Below are positions 35,746 to 44,676 of a stretch of 64,000 bases of DNA, one piece after another; the first letter of the stretch is position 1, and each line of letters begins with the position of its first letter. The notes beneath the pieces were generated by a model. That model made no database searches. It was not told the DNA's origin and saw only the letters and a list, made by a program, of their open reading frames with translations. The stretch spans positions 62,001 to 126,000 of the forward strand of contig JANYDK010000040.1 of NCBI GenBank assembly GCA_025363655.1, in the 5' to 3' direction. This DNA comes from Deltaproteobacteria bacterium. GTDB lineage: Bacteria > Myxococcota_A > Polyangia > Polyangiales > JADJMO01. Position numbers and translations under genes: made by a program.

Positions 35746-37686
35746 TCAGGTCCGCGGCGGCTCGATTTCCCGATCGCGATAGGCGCGAACGAGGCGCTCG
35801 AGGCCAGCGATTTCGGCACGAAGCTCCGCGCCGCGCACGGTGTCGCCGACCCGGCGCGCGTTCGGGTGCGTGCGCAACTCCTCGATCTCCGGGACGATGT
35901 CGGCGAACGGCGTCGCGGCGCCGGCGAGCGGCGAGTCGATGTGGTGGTGCTTCGCGAGGTAGGTGCGATCGGCGTCGATGACGAGCGTGTAGCCGTGATC
36001 GCCGTAGGCCTCGGAGAAAGCGCCGTCGATGGTGACCGCGAGGCCGCTCTTCTTCAGCGGCGACTCGCCCTCCTCGAGCTTCACCGGCACATGACCGTTG
36101 ACGATGAGGACCGCGTCGGGGTCGACGCCGAACTCGCGCGCGACAGAGCCGCAGAACTTTTTTTGATGAATCAGCGAAAAATAAGCGCCTTTCGTCTCCT
36201 TGTGGGTCGCCTTGTCGGCGACGAAGTAGGTCTCGAAGGTCGCCATCTTGTCCTTGCCGAAGAGCGGCGAGCGAGGCCCAGCCCAGAGGTAGTAGAGGAG
36301 ATCGACGTCGCTCTCCTTTCGGGTGCGGAAGCCGCGGCGGACGACGTGATCGATGGCGTCGAAGAGGGCCTTGCCCTTGCGGGCGACGCCGTCGACTTCG
36401 AATTCGACGAAGTCGCCGTTCTCGTCGCAGGGGACGCAGGCATGGAAGACGAGGTGCTCGTCGCGCGCGGCGAACATCCCGCCTCGCTCGGCGACGTACG
36501 ACATGTCACGCCAGAGGCCAGAGCTACCGAGGAAGGCGCGCTTCATCTGCTCGATGCACTTCGCCTCCGCGGCAGAGAGCGCGTACGGATCGGCGAAGTC
36601 GACGGTGGGGAACGACTTGTCGAGGAGCGGATGCGCCTTCCCGTCGATGGTCACGGTCCCTGCCGCGAGATCGATTCTGTGCAGCAAATTGCGGTGTTCG
36701 AGCGCGAAGTGCGGATTGCGTCGGGAGGTCTGTCCCTCGAGCTTGAGCTGGAGGATTGCCGCCGCCTTCTGCATGCGCGCGAGCAGCAGCGGGTCGCGGA
36801 GGTCTTCACCTTTGCTGCGGAAGCGCTCGGCCGGATCGCCGTCGTAGGCCTCGCGCGCGAGCTGCTCGAGCGGCTCGACGGGGATGCCGTAGCCTTCCTC
36901 GAGCTGTGCGATGCGCCCGTAGCGCAGAGATATGCGGAGCACGGTGGCGATGAGCGCTTCTTGGCCGAGGCACGCGCCCATCCACTCGGCGTCGTGGTTG
37001 CCCCAGGTGATGGCGACGTTGTGTTGCCGCCGCAAGGTCTCGATCACTCGATCGATGCGCGGTCCGCGATCGCCGAGATCGCCGGCCACGATGAGCTCGT
37101 ACACGGCGAAGGCGCGGAGCGTGTGGGCAGTGGCGCGAAGGAGGGGCAAGCCGTCGTCGTCGTCGTCGAGGAAAGGCGCGAGGATGGCCTCGACGTAGCT
37201 GGCGTCGCGCGAGAGGAGCGGCGAAAAAAGCAGCTCTCGGAAGACCGCCTCGTACGGCGTCGGGAGCAGCCGCTCGGCGTGGCGCAACGAGTAGCGTCCG
37301 GCCAGCGCACGCAGGAGCTCGAGCGCCTCGAGGATGGTCTTGCCGACGAACGCACGCCGCGCGGGCGCTCCGTCGAGCGTGCCGGCGATGCGCCCCCAAG
37401 TTTCACGCGGGTAGTAGACGAGATCGAGGAGCGTGCCTTGGGCAGCTGCATCGAGACGACCGGCGAAGATCTTCTCGACGAGAGGACGAAGGCTCCCCGA
37501 ACCATTGCGGAGGATGTGCTCGAGCTTGGGGAACTCGCCGTGGACGTCGCTGACGACGTGGACCGTGCCGCGGGGCAGCGTCAGCACCGCGCGGAGGTGG
37601 GCGATCTCCGCGAGGACGGTGTCGACGTTGGGAAAGCGATAGCTGAGAGCACGTAACCAGGCGGCTTCAATCGACGTATTCGACAT
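35746..37686 (-). CDS. fbp: Fructose-1,6-bisphosphatase, class III
   Basis: 646 residues, close to the ~640-670 of the class III enzymes best known from Firmicutes. Calcineurin-like metal motifs are present: VVSDVHGEFPKLEHIL, GDLGDRGPRIDRVIETL and ITWGNHDAEWMGA, with NGHVPVKLEEGESPLKKSG near the C-terminus. It hydrolyses fructose-1,6-bisphosphate in gluconeogenesis. A class III enzyme in a proteobacteria-like context is less usual than class I, which could point to ancient transfer; this is inference. It starts 64 bp downstream of the coiled-coil gene on the same strand. Confidence 0.92.
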   Translation of the reverse strand: MSNTSIEAAWLRALSYRFPNVDTVLAEIAHLRAVLTLPRGTVHVVSDVHGEFPKLEHILRNGSGSLRPLVEKIFAGRLDAAAQGTLLDLVYYPRETWGRIAGTLDGAPARRAFVGKTILEALELLRALAGRYSLRHAERLLPTPYEAVFRELLFSPLLSRDASYVEAILAPFLDDDDDGLPLLRATAHTLRAFAVYELIVAGDLGDRGPRIDRVIETLRRQHNVAITWGNHDAEWMGACLGQEALIATVLRISLRYGRIAQLEEGYGIPVEPLEQLAREAYDGDPAERFRSKGEDLRDPLLLARMQKAAAILQLKLEGQTSRRNPHFALEHRNLLHRIDLAAGTVTIDGKAHPLLDKSFPTVDFADPYALSAAEAKCIEQMKRAFLGSSGLWRDMSYVAERGGMFAARDEHLVFHACVPCDENGDFVEFEVDGVARKGKALFDAIDHVVRRGFRTRKESDVDLLYYLWAGPRSPLFGKDKMATFETYFVADKATHKETKGAYFSLIHQKKFCGSVAREFGVDPDAVLIVNGHVPVKLEEGESPLKKSGLAVTIDGAFSEAYGDHGYTLVIDADRTYLAKHHHIDSPLAGAATPFADIVPEIEELRTHPNARRVGDTVRGAELRAEIAGLERLVRAYRDREIEPPRT

Positions 37687-37750
37687 GATCCGCGAGGAGA
37701 GCTGCTGCGGCCCAGCGAAGCAAGGCGCTCTCCCTCTCCCTTCGTGTCGG

Positions 37751-38632
37751 TCACTTCTTCGCGCACATCGGCACGCCGGCGACCTCGATCGCGCAGCCGC
37801 CGTCCTTCGTCGTCTTCGCGATCGGGACTTTGGGCTTGAAGGCTGGCTTTGGGTCGGTGCTCGAGGCCGTTTCCGGTTTCGGCTGCTTGAGGGCGGCGAG
37901 CTTGTCTTGCACCTCCTTGCTCAGCGCTGCGGTCGTATCGACGTCGTGTTGGTGTGCGGCTTCTTTCGCCGCTTCGAGGCGACGAAGCTCGGCTTTCTCG
38001 TCGTCGATCTTCGCTTGCAGTGTGGTGATTTCGGGGTTCGAGGGCTCGTCGGCGCGGGCAACGGCGAGCTCGCTCTCGGCGCGGGCGAGCGACGACGCGT
38101 CGTTCTTCTCGACCAGCACGCGGGCACGTTCGATCGACTCGCGGGCGTGCTGCTTCGGTGCTTGCAGAGCGAAGAAGGCCATCGCACCGGCGGCGATCAC
38201 CGCGACGAGGGAGCCGGTTGCCCAAATCCACGGCCGACCGCGCGTCTTTTCCTGCGTCGCGGCGTAGAGACGCGCCATCTCGAGGGCGTGCGCGGCCTCT
38301 CGATCGAGGCGCTCGAGTTGGAGTCGATGCGCGGTCTCCAGCTTGCTGCGCTCGATCTCGGTGAGGCGCGCGCCGTCGAGCTGAGCCTCGAGCATACGTG
38401 CGCGCGCGTCGGCCTGGCGCTTCTGCTCCAGCGCCCGCACCGCGGCGTCCTCGGCTTCGCGCGCGAGCCGAGCTTCGTCCTCGGCAGCAGCGCGCTCCTT
38501 TGCGAGCACGGCCTCCGCTTCTTCGGCGACGCGGGCGCGCTCGAGCCGCACCAGCTCCGCGAGGCTGAACACCACAGACGACTCTTCCTTGGCGGGCTTT
38601 CCCGGAGACCTTCCACGCGGACTTTCGCTCAT
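37751..38632 (-). CDS. Coiled-coil membrane protein
   Basis: 293 residues. The N-terminal half (about 25-130) is a highly charged Ala/Glu/Arg coiled coil (ERARVAEEAEAVLAKERAAA, LEQKRQADARARMLEAQL). One membrane helix, WIWATGSLVAVIAAGAMAFFA at about 138-158, is followed by a second coiled coil (IDDEKAELRRLEAAKEAA) and a short tail with two cysteines (GGCAIEVAGVPMC), likely disulfide-bonded outside. I recognise no named family. The topology suggests a cytoplasmic coil linked across the inner membrane to a periplasmic coil. It is divergent from the thioesterase gene. Confidence 0.7.
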   Translation of the reverse strand: MSESPRGRSPGKPAKEESSVVFSLAELVRLERARVAEEAEAVLAKERAAAEDEARLAREAEDAAVRALEQKRQADARARMLEAQLDGARLTEIERSKLETAHRLQLERLDREAAHALEMARLYAATQEKTRGRPWIWATGSLVAVIAAGAMAFFALQAPKQHARESIERARVLVEKNDASSLARAESELAVARADEPSNPEITTLQAKIDDEKAELRRLEAAKEAAHQHDVDTTAALSKEVQDKLAALKQPKPETASSTDPKPAFKPKVPIAKTTKDGGCAIEVAGVPMCAKK

Positions 38633-38704
38633 TTGACCTCGCTCTCGAACTGCTCGTTGAGAGAGACCGAGCGCGCGCGAGTTCCTTGGTGACGAGATGT
38701 TTTT

Positions 38705-38719
38705 CGTTACGGTGTAACG
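38705..38719. promoter_or_regulatory. Candidate operator: perfect inverted repeat CGTTAC-GGT-GTAACG
   Basis: A perfect 6-bp inverted repeat around GGT lies in the 110-bp divergent gap, 24 bp upstream of the thioesterase ATG. It follows a TTTTTC run. The position would allow a repressor to cover the promoter of the thioesterase gene. A weak -10-like TACACT follows at 38729. Confidence 0.4.
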
Positions 38720-38742
38720 GCGCCCGCCTACACTGACCGCGC

Positions 38743-39231
38743 ATGAGCACCACCGACGCCGATGATTTCTCGACTGCGCTCAACGGAGTGGTCGATGGCT
38801 GGAACCGCGCGATGGGCCTCCAGTTCACGCGCGCGAACGAGAAGGAGGTCGTCGCCACCTTCACCGTCGGGCCGCAGCATCGGCAGCCGTACGGCATCGT
38901 CCACGGCGGGGTGCACTGCGGCGTCATCGAGACGGTGTGCTCGACCGGCGCGGCGCTCTTCGCGATGAAGAACGGTCAGTCGGTGGTCGGCCTCGAGAAC
39001 CACACCTCGTTCCTCCATGCCGCGCGCGAGGGGACGATGACGGCGACGGCGAAGCCGCTGACGCGCGGTCGTCGTTCCCAGGTCTGGGAGGCGACCGTGA
39101 CCGACGAAGCAGGGAAAATCGCGGCCACAGGGCGGGTTCGGCTCATCTGCCTCGACGCCGGCGCCGAGGTGGGCGGTCGGACGGTCGCCATCGAGTCGGG
39201 TCATTCGACCGAAGGTGCCGAGCCGAAGTGA
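38743..39231 (+). CDS. PaaI-type hotdog thioesterase
   Basis: 162 residues. The hotdog core shows QPYGIVHGGVHCGVIETVCS (the family HGG active-site helix start) and VVGLENHTSFLHAAREG, then TATAKPLTRGRRSQVWEATV and a final GRVRLICLD strand. Members of this group hydrolyse acyl-CoA or aromatic acyl-CoA thioesters. The terminal ~20 residues are extra and probably disordered. The exact substrate is unknown. It may be controlled by the inverted repeat just upstream. Confidence 0.88.
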   Translation: MSTTDADDFSTALNGVVDGWNRAMGLQFTRANEKEVVATFTVGPQHRQPYGIVHGGVHCGVIETVCSTGAALFAMKNGQSVVGLENHTSFLHAAREGTMTATAKPLTRGRRSQVWEATVTDEAGKIAATGRVRLICLDAGAEVGGRTVAIESGHSTEGAEPK

Positions 39232-39262
39232 GATTCGTCGCCGTTGCTGCTACATTTTCGCG

Positions 39263-40624
39263 GTGATTACCCTCCACCGACTTCGCTTCGCCTTCGCCCC
39301 CGTCCTCGCGCTCTCGGGCCTCGCGCTCTCGGGTCTCTCCAGCGCGTGTAGCAGCAGCAGTTCGTCGAATCCGGCGAGCGACGCGGGCACCACCACCGAC
39401 GTCGGCACGAATCCGTGCGGCGTGGCGGCGACGCGGGTCGTCTTCCTTCCTGCGGGAAGCAGCGAAGCCGACGTGCAGAAGGCCTTCGTCGGCGCGAAGA
39501 CCGGCGACAGCATCGTCTTCGACAAAGGCACCTTCGCCTTCTCCAACACGCTCACCTTGGCGACCGACGGCGTCGCCGTCTGCGGACAAGGCATGGACGC
39601 CTCGGTGCTCGATTTCACTGCACAAAAGACGGGCAGCGAGGGCATCTACGGCGACAAGGTGAAGAACTTCTCCATCTCCAAGCTGGGCGTGAAGAACACC
39701 GCGGGCAATGCCATCAAAGTCCTCGGCGGCATGCAGCTCGCCTTCCGCGCGCTGAAGGTGGAGTGGACCAATCCGAACCCGGCGACGCACGGCGCCTACG
39801 GCATCTACCCGGTGCAGTCGCAGCAGGTGCTCATCGAAGACTCGGTGGTCATCGGCGCCAGCGACTCCGGCGTCTACGTCGGCCAGTCCGACACGGTGGT
39901 GCTCCGGAGAAACCGCGCCGAGCAGAACGTCGCCGGCATCGAAATCGAAAACACCTACAACGCCGACGTCTACGAGAACACCGCCACGGGCAACACCGCC
40001 GGCATCCTCGTCTTCGACTTGCCCGACCTGCAGCAGCTCGGCGGGCACGGCATCCGCGTCTTCAACAACACGAGCAAAGAGAACAACACCAAGAACTTCG
40101 CGCCGGTAGGCAACATCGTCGGCAAGGTCCCGGCGGGCACCGGGTTCTTCGTCATGGCGAACAAGGACGTCGAGGTCTTCGGCAACACCTTCGACGGCAA
40201 CCAGACGGCGAACAGCGCGGTGGTGAGCTTCTACGTGACGTCGATCGACATCAAAGACACGAAATATTACCCGTTCCCGACGCGCGTCACCTTCCACGAC
40301 AACACGTACCTCAACGGCGGGAAGAAGCCGGACATCAGCCACGACATCGGTCTCCTCGCCAACATCAACATGGCGCTCTTCGATGGCGGACACGTGCCTG
40401 ACATCGTCTATGACGGCATCCTCGATCCGGCGAAGCCCGCGGGCACGAACCCGATGGAGGTCTGTTTCAAGAACAACAAGGACGCGACCTTCGGCAACTT
40501 CCACCTCGACAAGCTCCCCAAAGACGGCACCGACCTGACCGGCATCCTCACCAAGGACGCAGCGAACTACGACTGCGCGCAGACGCCGCTCCCGAAGGTC
40601 GTCGTGCCGGGCCTCGCCGAATGA
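39263..40624 (+). CDS. Parallel beta-helix lipoprotein (TIGR03805-like), coupled partner of the haem-motif gene
   Basis: About 453 residues from GTG 39263; an ATG at 39215 would overlap the thioesterase gene and spoil the signal peptide. The signal ends GLSSAC (lipobox). After a Ser/Asp stalk come stacked right-handed beta-helix rungs, e.g. VAVCGQGMDASVLDF, VLIEDSVVIGASDSGVYVG, DTVVLRRNRAEQNVAGIEIE and NADVYENTATGNTAGILVFD. The next gene starts inside its stop (ATGA). This arrangement and the sequence of the partner match the recurring two-gene pair I know as TIGR03805/TIGR03806 (HNE_0200/SO2930 type), whose function is not established. Probably periplasmic or surface-exposed. Confidence 0.8.
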   Translation: MITLHRLRFAFAPVLALSGLALSGLSSACSSSSSSNPASDAGTTTDVGTNPCGVAATRVVFLPAGSSEADVQKAFVGAKTGDSIVFDKGTFAFSNTLTLATDGVAVCGQGMDASVLDFTAQKTGSEGIYGDKVKNFSISKLGVKNTAGNAIKVLGGMQLAFRALKVEWTNPNPATHGAYGIYPVQSQQVLIEDSVVIGASDSGVYVGQSDTVVLRRNRAEQNVAGIEIENTYNADVYENTATGNTAGILVFDLPDLQQLGGHGIRVFNNTSKENNTKNFAPVGNIVGKVPAGTGFFVMANKDVEVFGNTFDGNQTANSAVVSFYVTSIDIKDTKYYPFPTRVTFHDNTYLNGGKKPDISHDIGLLANINMALFDGGHVPDIVYDGILDPAKPAGTNPMEVCFKNNKDATFGNFHLDKLPKDGTDLTGILTKDAANYDCAQTPLPKVVVPGLAE

Positions 40625-41793
40625 GGCGTTCTGCGAGTGCCATTTCTCGGCTGGCTACGTGCGCTGCGTGCGTCGTGTTTGGAGGCTCTCTCGCCTCGTG
40701 CTCGTCGAAGTCGAGCGATGCACAGCCGGGCACCGATGCCGCGGCGACGTGCGTGCCCGGCGGAGGAACTGCCGCATTCGCGACGCCGCCCGACGACTTG
40801 TCGTGCTTCGGCGTCGTCGAGCTGAAGAACGGTGTGATCTCGCCGCTCAACGGTGGCGTCGTCTACGAGCTCAACACGCCGCTCTTCTCCGACTACGCGA
40901 CCAAACTGCGCACCGTATGGCTCCCGACGGGCACGTCGGCGAAGTGGGCCGACGACGGGAAAGTGCTCGAATTCCCGATTGGAACGGTGATCACGAAATC
41001 GTTCGGCTTCCCCGACGACGCGCGCAAGCCGGCGCCGAAGGTGAAATGGGTCGAGACGCGCGTGCTCGTCCGCGCCGACACCGGCTGGGTGGCGTATCCG
41101 TACGTTTGGAACGACGCGCAGACCAAGGCGACGCTGCAAATCGTCGGCGGGCTCTTCCCCATCGACTACGTGCACACCACCGGCGAGACGCTGCACCTCT
41201 CGTATCTGGTGCCCAACGCGTTGCAGTGTCGCAAGTGCCACGAGACCGCGGGCGGGATGGGCCTCATCGGACCGAAGACGCGCAACCTCAATCGCACGCA
41301 TCACTACGACGACGGCGACGACAACCAGCTCGCGCGCTGGACCAAGCTCGGCATCCTCACCGGCGCGCCGTCGGCGAGCGCGTGGCCGAAGCTCCCCGCG
41401 TGGGACGACGCCACCACTGGCACCGTGCCCGAACGGGCGCGCGCGTTCCTCGACGTCAACTGCGCGCACTGTCACAGCGAAGACGGCGGGGCGCGCACCA
41501 CTGGACTCGTCCTCCGCTACGACGAGACCGATCCGCACAAGACCGGGAGCTGCAAGAACCCCGTCGCTGCGGGCAAGGCCACCGGAGGGCTCCTCTTCGA
41601 CGTCGTCCCCGGCAAACCCGACGAATCGATCATGATTTACCGCCTTTCATCGACCGAGGCGGGCGTGATGATGCCGGAGCTCGGTCGCAGCGTGGTGCAC
41701 AAGGAGAGCTTGGATCTGATTCGTCAGTGGGTGACGGGGCTCCCCGGGACGTGTGATTCGCCTCCTCCTTCGAGCGACGCTGGGCCGGGCTGA
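40621..41793 (+). CDS. Di-haem-motif lipoprotein of the HNE_0200/SO2930 type (TIGR03806-like)
   Basis: 390 residues with lipobox LASC after MRRSASAISRLATCAACVVFGG. Two CxxCH motifs are present, C203/C206/H207 (CRKCH) and C281/C284/H285 (CAHCH), so covalent haem binding is likely. Family blocks include ELNTPLFSDYATKLR near the N-terminus, LVLRYDETDPHKTGSCKNP and MMPELGRSVVHKESLDLI near the C-terminus. Its ATG overlaps the stop of the beta-helix gene, so the pair is translationally coupled. Both are exported lipoproteins; a shared complex and an electron-transfer step are inferred, with the overall role unknown. Confidence 0.82.
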   Translation: MRRSASAISRLATCAACVVFGGSLASCSSKSSDAQPGTDAAATCVPGGGTAAFATPPDDLSCFGVVELKNGVISPLNGGVVYELNTPLFSDYATKLRTVWLPTGTSAKWADDGKVLEFPIGTVITKSFGFPDDARKPAPKVKWVETRVLVRADTGWVAYPYVWNDAQTKATLQIVGGLFPIDYVHTTGETLHLSYLVPNALQCRKCHETAGGMGLIGPKTRNLNRTHHYDDGDDNQLARWTKLGILTGAPSASAWPKLPAWDDATTGTVPERARAFLDVNCAHCHSEDGGARTTGLVLRYDETDPHKTGSCKNPVAAGKATGGLLFDVVPGKPDESIMIYRLSSTEAGVMMPELGRSVVHKESLDLIRQWVTGLPGTCDSPPPSSDAGPG

Positions 41794-41825
41794 CGCCTCC
41801 GCTCGTGCGTGATAAGGCGCCCACC

Positions 41826-42365
41826 ATGTCGCGATCTCTCGTCTCGATGTTGGCGCTCGTCGCCTCGCTCCTGGGTGCTACCTCGCTCTCGGGTTGCGGT
41901 CGTGCGATCACGCCGGCGGAGCTCGACAAGAACGGAACGCACGTCTTCCACGGCCATCAGAAGCCCGAGACGGTGCACGCCTCGGCGATCGCGCTGAAGA
42001 CGCTCGGCTACGAGGTCGTCGTCGAAGACGTGGCGAACGGTCGCGTGAAGACATCGCCGAAGCTGGTCACCGTACACGCCGTCGGCGGCAACGGTTCGGC
42101 CACCGCCATCGCCGACAGCATCCAGTGGAGCCTCGAGATCGTCGGCACCTCGAGCGACTCGGTGGTGAAGGCGCATCCGCACGCGTTTCGCAACGGGCTC
42201 GCCATGGACGACAGCCAGCTGCAAGCGGGCGCGGTGAACAAAGCGTTCCTCGACCTCTTCAAGGAGATCGACGAGAACCTCGGCAGCGGCCCGATCGCGA
42301 CGCCGACGCCTGCGACTGCGCCGAAGAGCAAGGCACAGGCGAAGAAGCCGGCGAAGGTCTTCTAG
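41826..42365 (+). CDS. Small lipoprotein of unknown function
   Basis: 179 residues from ATG 41826, chosen over GTG 41805 because MSRSLVSMLALVASLLGATSLSGC gives an ideal lipobox (LSGC). The mature part has mixed strands and helices (ALKTLGYEVVVEDVANGRVKTSP, SIQWSLEIVGTSSDSVVKAH) and ends in a Pro/Ala/Lys-rich tail. It reads like a small periplasmic domain in which a helix precedes a sheet. I recognise no family. It is downstream of the di-haem gene by 32 bp and may be in the same operon. Its stop overlaps that of the convergent zinc-ribbon gene. Confidence 0.7.
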   Translation: MSRSLVSMLALVASLLGATSLSGCGRAITPAELDKNGTHVFHGHQKPETVHASAIALKTLGYEVVVEDVANGRVKTSPKLVTVHAVGGNGSATAIADSIQWSLEIVGTSSDSVVKAHPHAFRNGLAMDDSQLQAGAVNKAFLDLFKEIDENLGSGPIATPTPATAPKSKAQAKKPAKVF

Positions 42366-43000
42366 TCTCCGCCCGAGCCCTTGAACTTGTCCTCTTCGTC
42401 GACGAAGAGGACGTTGAACGTGGTCAGGCTGCCGTAGGCGCCGGTGATGTAGCCCTGGAGCTTGAGCTTCTGATCGTCCGGGAGCTCGCTCGAGTTCAGC
42501 TGCTGTTCGAGCACCCGCAGGCGGTTGCGAATCATCACGATTTTGTTGAAGAGCGTCTCCAGCGGGACGACCTTGTCCTGGAGACCCGGCTTTCCGGGGC
42601 GGAGGACCATTTGCCCGCCTCGCCACTTGTCGGCCAGCGCGGTCGGCGTGAGGCCGAGCTCTTCGCGAATCACCTTGCGGAGCAGCATTTCGAGGTCCAT
42701 CTCGTCTCCTTCGAAGCCGAAGTGTTCGTCGATTTCTACCGGCGGGTGCGTACGCTCGGCCGGCGTGACGATGGCGACCTCGCCGCTCGCATCGGCCGAG
42801 GCCATCACCCGCACCCCGCCTGGCTGACGTTCGCCGCGCTCGCCGGGGTGGCGGTTGTGACGATAGTTGTGCTGGCTCTGGCAGAAGCCGCAGATGACGC
42901 GGAGGATTCGGCCTGCCTCGTCGACGGCGATCACGCGGTGATCGCGCGGCTCTTTGCAGACGCGGCAGTGATCCTCGACCGTTTGTCCGGCGCGAAACAC
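42362..43000 (-). CDS. Zinc-ribbon-like conserved hypothetical protein
   Basis: 212 residues. The N-terminus carries two CxxC pairs (HCRVCKEPRDHRVIA; VICGFCQSQHNYR) that would form a zinc ribbon. A linker follows, then an acidic segment (EHFGFEGDEMDLEMLLRKVI) and a C-terminal region with an interrupted coiled coil (ETLFNKIVMIRNRLRVLEQQL) and TTFNVLFVDEEDKFKG. I do not recognise a named family, but the composition is that of a conserved cytoplasmic protein. It shares a 4-bp stop overlap with the convergent lipoprotein gene. Confidence 0.7.
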   Translation of the reverse strand: MFRAGQTVEDHCRVCKEPRDHRVIAVDEAGRILRVICGFCQSQHNYRHNRHPGERGERQPGGVRVMASADASGEVAIVTPAERTHPPVEIDEHFGFEGDEMDLEMLLRKVIREELGLTPTALADKWRGGQMVLRPGKPGLQDKVVPLETLFNKIVMIRNRLRVLEQQLNSSELPDDQKLKLQGYITGAYGSLTTFNVLFVDEEDKFKGSGGD

Positions 43001-43040
43001 GCCCGGAACTTAGCACGCGCGTTTCGCGAGGTCCGCCCTC

Positions 43041-43571
43041 TTACTGGTCGATCACCCGCTTGGCGCACCCAGCGAATTTTTCCGCGTCCTCGCGTCCGCC
43101 CTTCTCGGCCTGCTTCATGATGTCCTTGGCGGTCTTCGGCTCGAGGGCTTCGAGGGCGGCGAACTCGAGGTTGCCTTCGCGCACTTCTTGGCGCTGCTTG
43201 CGACCGTTCACGAGGTGCTCGGAGGTCTTGGTGACCTCCAGCTGGAGGCCGTTCTGCGACTTCTCGAAGCGGACCGTGAGTGTCTCGTCGCCACCAGTCT
43301 TTTTGGTGTTCGAGGTCTCGACGCTGTCGTCGCTCTCGGGCGGGTCACGCGGGAGGTCGAAGCCATCGTCGCGCGCGGCCTTGCGAAGGGCGCCGTAGAT
43401 CTCGTCGCGCGAGCTCTCGTAATAGACGTGATCGCGCACCAGCTCGTCGCGTCGCAGTTGGGTGGCGATTTTTCGCGCTGCCGTCTTGCAAGCGCCGGCA
43501 CCGGCGATGAAGAGGAGGGAGACGGCGAGGAAGAGGACGATCCGACGGAGCGAACGAGCGGACATGGGCAC
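43041..43571 (-). CDS. Small lipoprotein of unknown function
   Basis: 176 residues (ATG 43571; ATG 43565 is an alternative). The signal RRIVLFLAVSLLFIAGAGAC ends in a lipobox GAC. The mature part begins with a basic stretch (KTAARKIATQLRRDELVRDH), then an acidic Ser-rich insert and a strand-helix pattern with VRFEKSQNGLQLEVTKTSEH. A final GCAKRVIDQ supplies a second Cys. I recognise no family. It is the same-strand neighbour upstream of the zinc-ribbon gene's start by about 40 bp, so the order of transcription is this gene then the ribbon gene. Confidence 0.65.
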   Translation of the reverse strand: MPMSARSLRRIVLFLAVSLLFIAGAGACKTAARKIATQLRRDELVRDHVYYESSRDEIYGALRKAARDDGFDLPRDPPESDDSVETSNTKKTGGDETLTVRFEKSQNGLQLEVTKTSEHLVNGRKQRQEVREGNLEFAALEALEPKTAKDIMKQAEKGGREDAEKFAGCAKRVIDQ

Positions 43572-43637
43572 CTCGAGCGGTCGTTAGACTGGCCTCGCCG
43601 AAAAATACTCAAACTCGGTCGACGAGAATGATCAGGC

Positions 43638-44576
43638 TTATTTTTTCGAGGTTCGGAGCGGCGTCGCCCACGCGAAGAACCGCGAATCACGGCCATGCTG
43701 GGCGGCGTCGAGGAGGGCGCGGAGCCGCGTGGTCACCGGCCTCGCCGGATCGCGCAAGGACGAGCCGTTGATCGTCGAGATGGGCGCGATCGGATGTGAC
43801 GAGGCCGTGAGAAACGCTTCATCGGCGGCCGCGAGGGTGGTGAGCTCGAGACGCTCTTCGCGCACCACGATGCCCTCGACGCGCGCCAGCTCGAGCACCG
43901 ACGCGCGGGTGATGCCGGCGAGGATTCGTCCGAGCGGCGGCGTATGCAGCGCACCACCGATGACCGCGAAGACGTTGGCCGTCGGCGCCTCGGCGACGTC
44001 GCCTTCGCGATCGAGGAGCACCACCTCGTCGTGCCCGGCGGCGAGCGCACGGCGGCGTGCGAGCATCGGACCGAGGTACGACGCGGCGACCTTCGCTTCG
44101 CAAGGAAAGACCTCGGGCCCGGCCTTGCGCACGTCGGCGAAGACGGCGACGCGATAGGCCTCGGGCTTCACCTTCGGCGGCGTTCCCGGGCGCGTCGTGT
44201 CACCCGGTGCGTAGGCGGCGATGGCGACAGCGGCGCGTGGCGAGGCAGGGACGACGTCGCCCTCCATCGATGGGAAGAGCGCTGACCAACGGAGATATCC
44301 GGCGTCGAGCCCGCTCGCGACGATGGCTTCATGGGTAGCGGTCTCCAGCGCGTCGAGGGACCAAGGCACCTCGAGGCCGATCGTCGCGGCGCTCGCGAGG
44401 AAGCGTTCGAGATGCTCGCGGAGCCTGAAAATGAGGGTTCCAGCCGATCCGCGATGAAACGTTCCGAAGTCGAAGACCAGGCTCCCACGCTGGAGCGAGT
44501 GCGCCATCACCGACACCTGCGCCGCGGCGAATGGGACGATGGCGCCGTTCATCCACAGCGGCCGTTGCGACGTCAT
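43638..44576 (-). CDS. Class IV (branched-chain-like) PLP aminotransferase
   Basis: 312 residues with the fold-type IV layout: MNGAIVPFAAAQVSVMAHSL near the N-terminus, FRLREHLERFLASAATIGL, catalytic-type Lys K162 in EAKVAASYLGPML, the VVLLDREGDVAEAPTANVF phosphate-binding segment and GRILAGITRASVLELA. The sequence suits branched-chain aminotransferase or D-amino acid transaminase; distinguishing them needs alignment. No branched-chain biosynthetic genes are nearby. It is divergent from the DNA methyltransferase gene. Confidence 0.88.
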   Translation of the reverse strand: MTSQRPLWMNGAIVPFAAAQVSVMAHSLQRGSLVFDFGTFHRGSAGTLIFRLREHLERFLASAATIGLEVPWSLDALETATHEAIVASGLDAGYLRWSALFPSMEGDVVPASPRAAVAIAAYAPGDTTRPGTPPKVKPEAYRVAVFADVRKAGPEVFPCEAKVAASYLGPMLARRRALAAGHDEVVLLDREGDVAEAPTANVFAVIGGALHTPPLGRILAGITRASVLELARVEGIVVREERLELTTLAAADEAFLTASSHPIAPISTINGSSLRDPARPVTTRLRALLDAAQHGRDSRFFAWATPLRTSKK

Positions 44577-44676
44577 CGACGATCTCTCGCCCGCGGCGCC
44601 AGCGACGTCAAACCACTACTGGCGCAGCATCTTGCGGTATCAAGGAGCTGGTGGTCTCTCTCGACGAGATGGGCGC

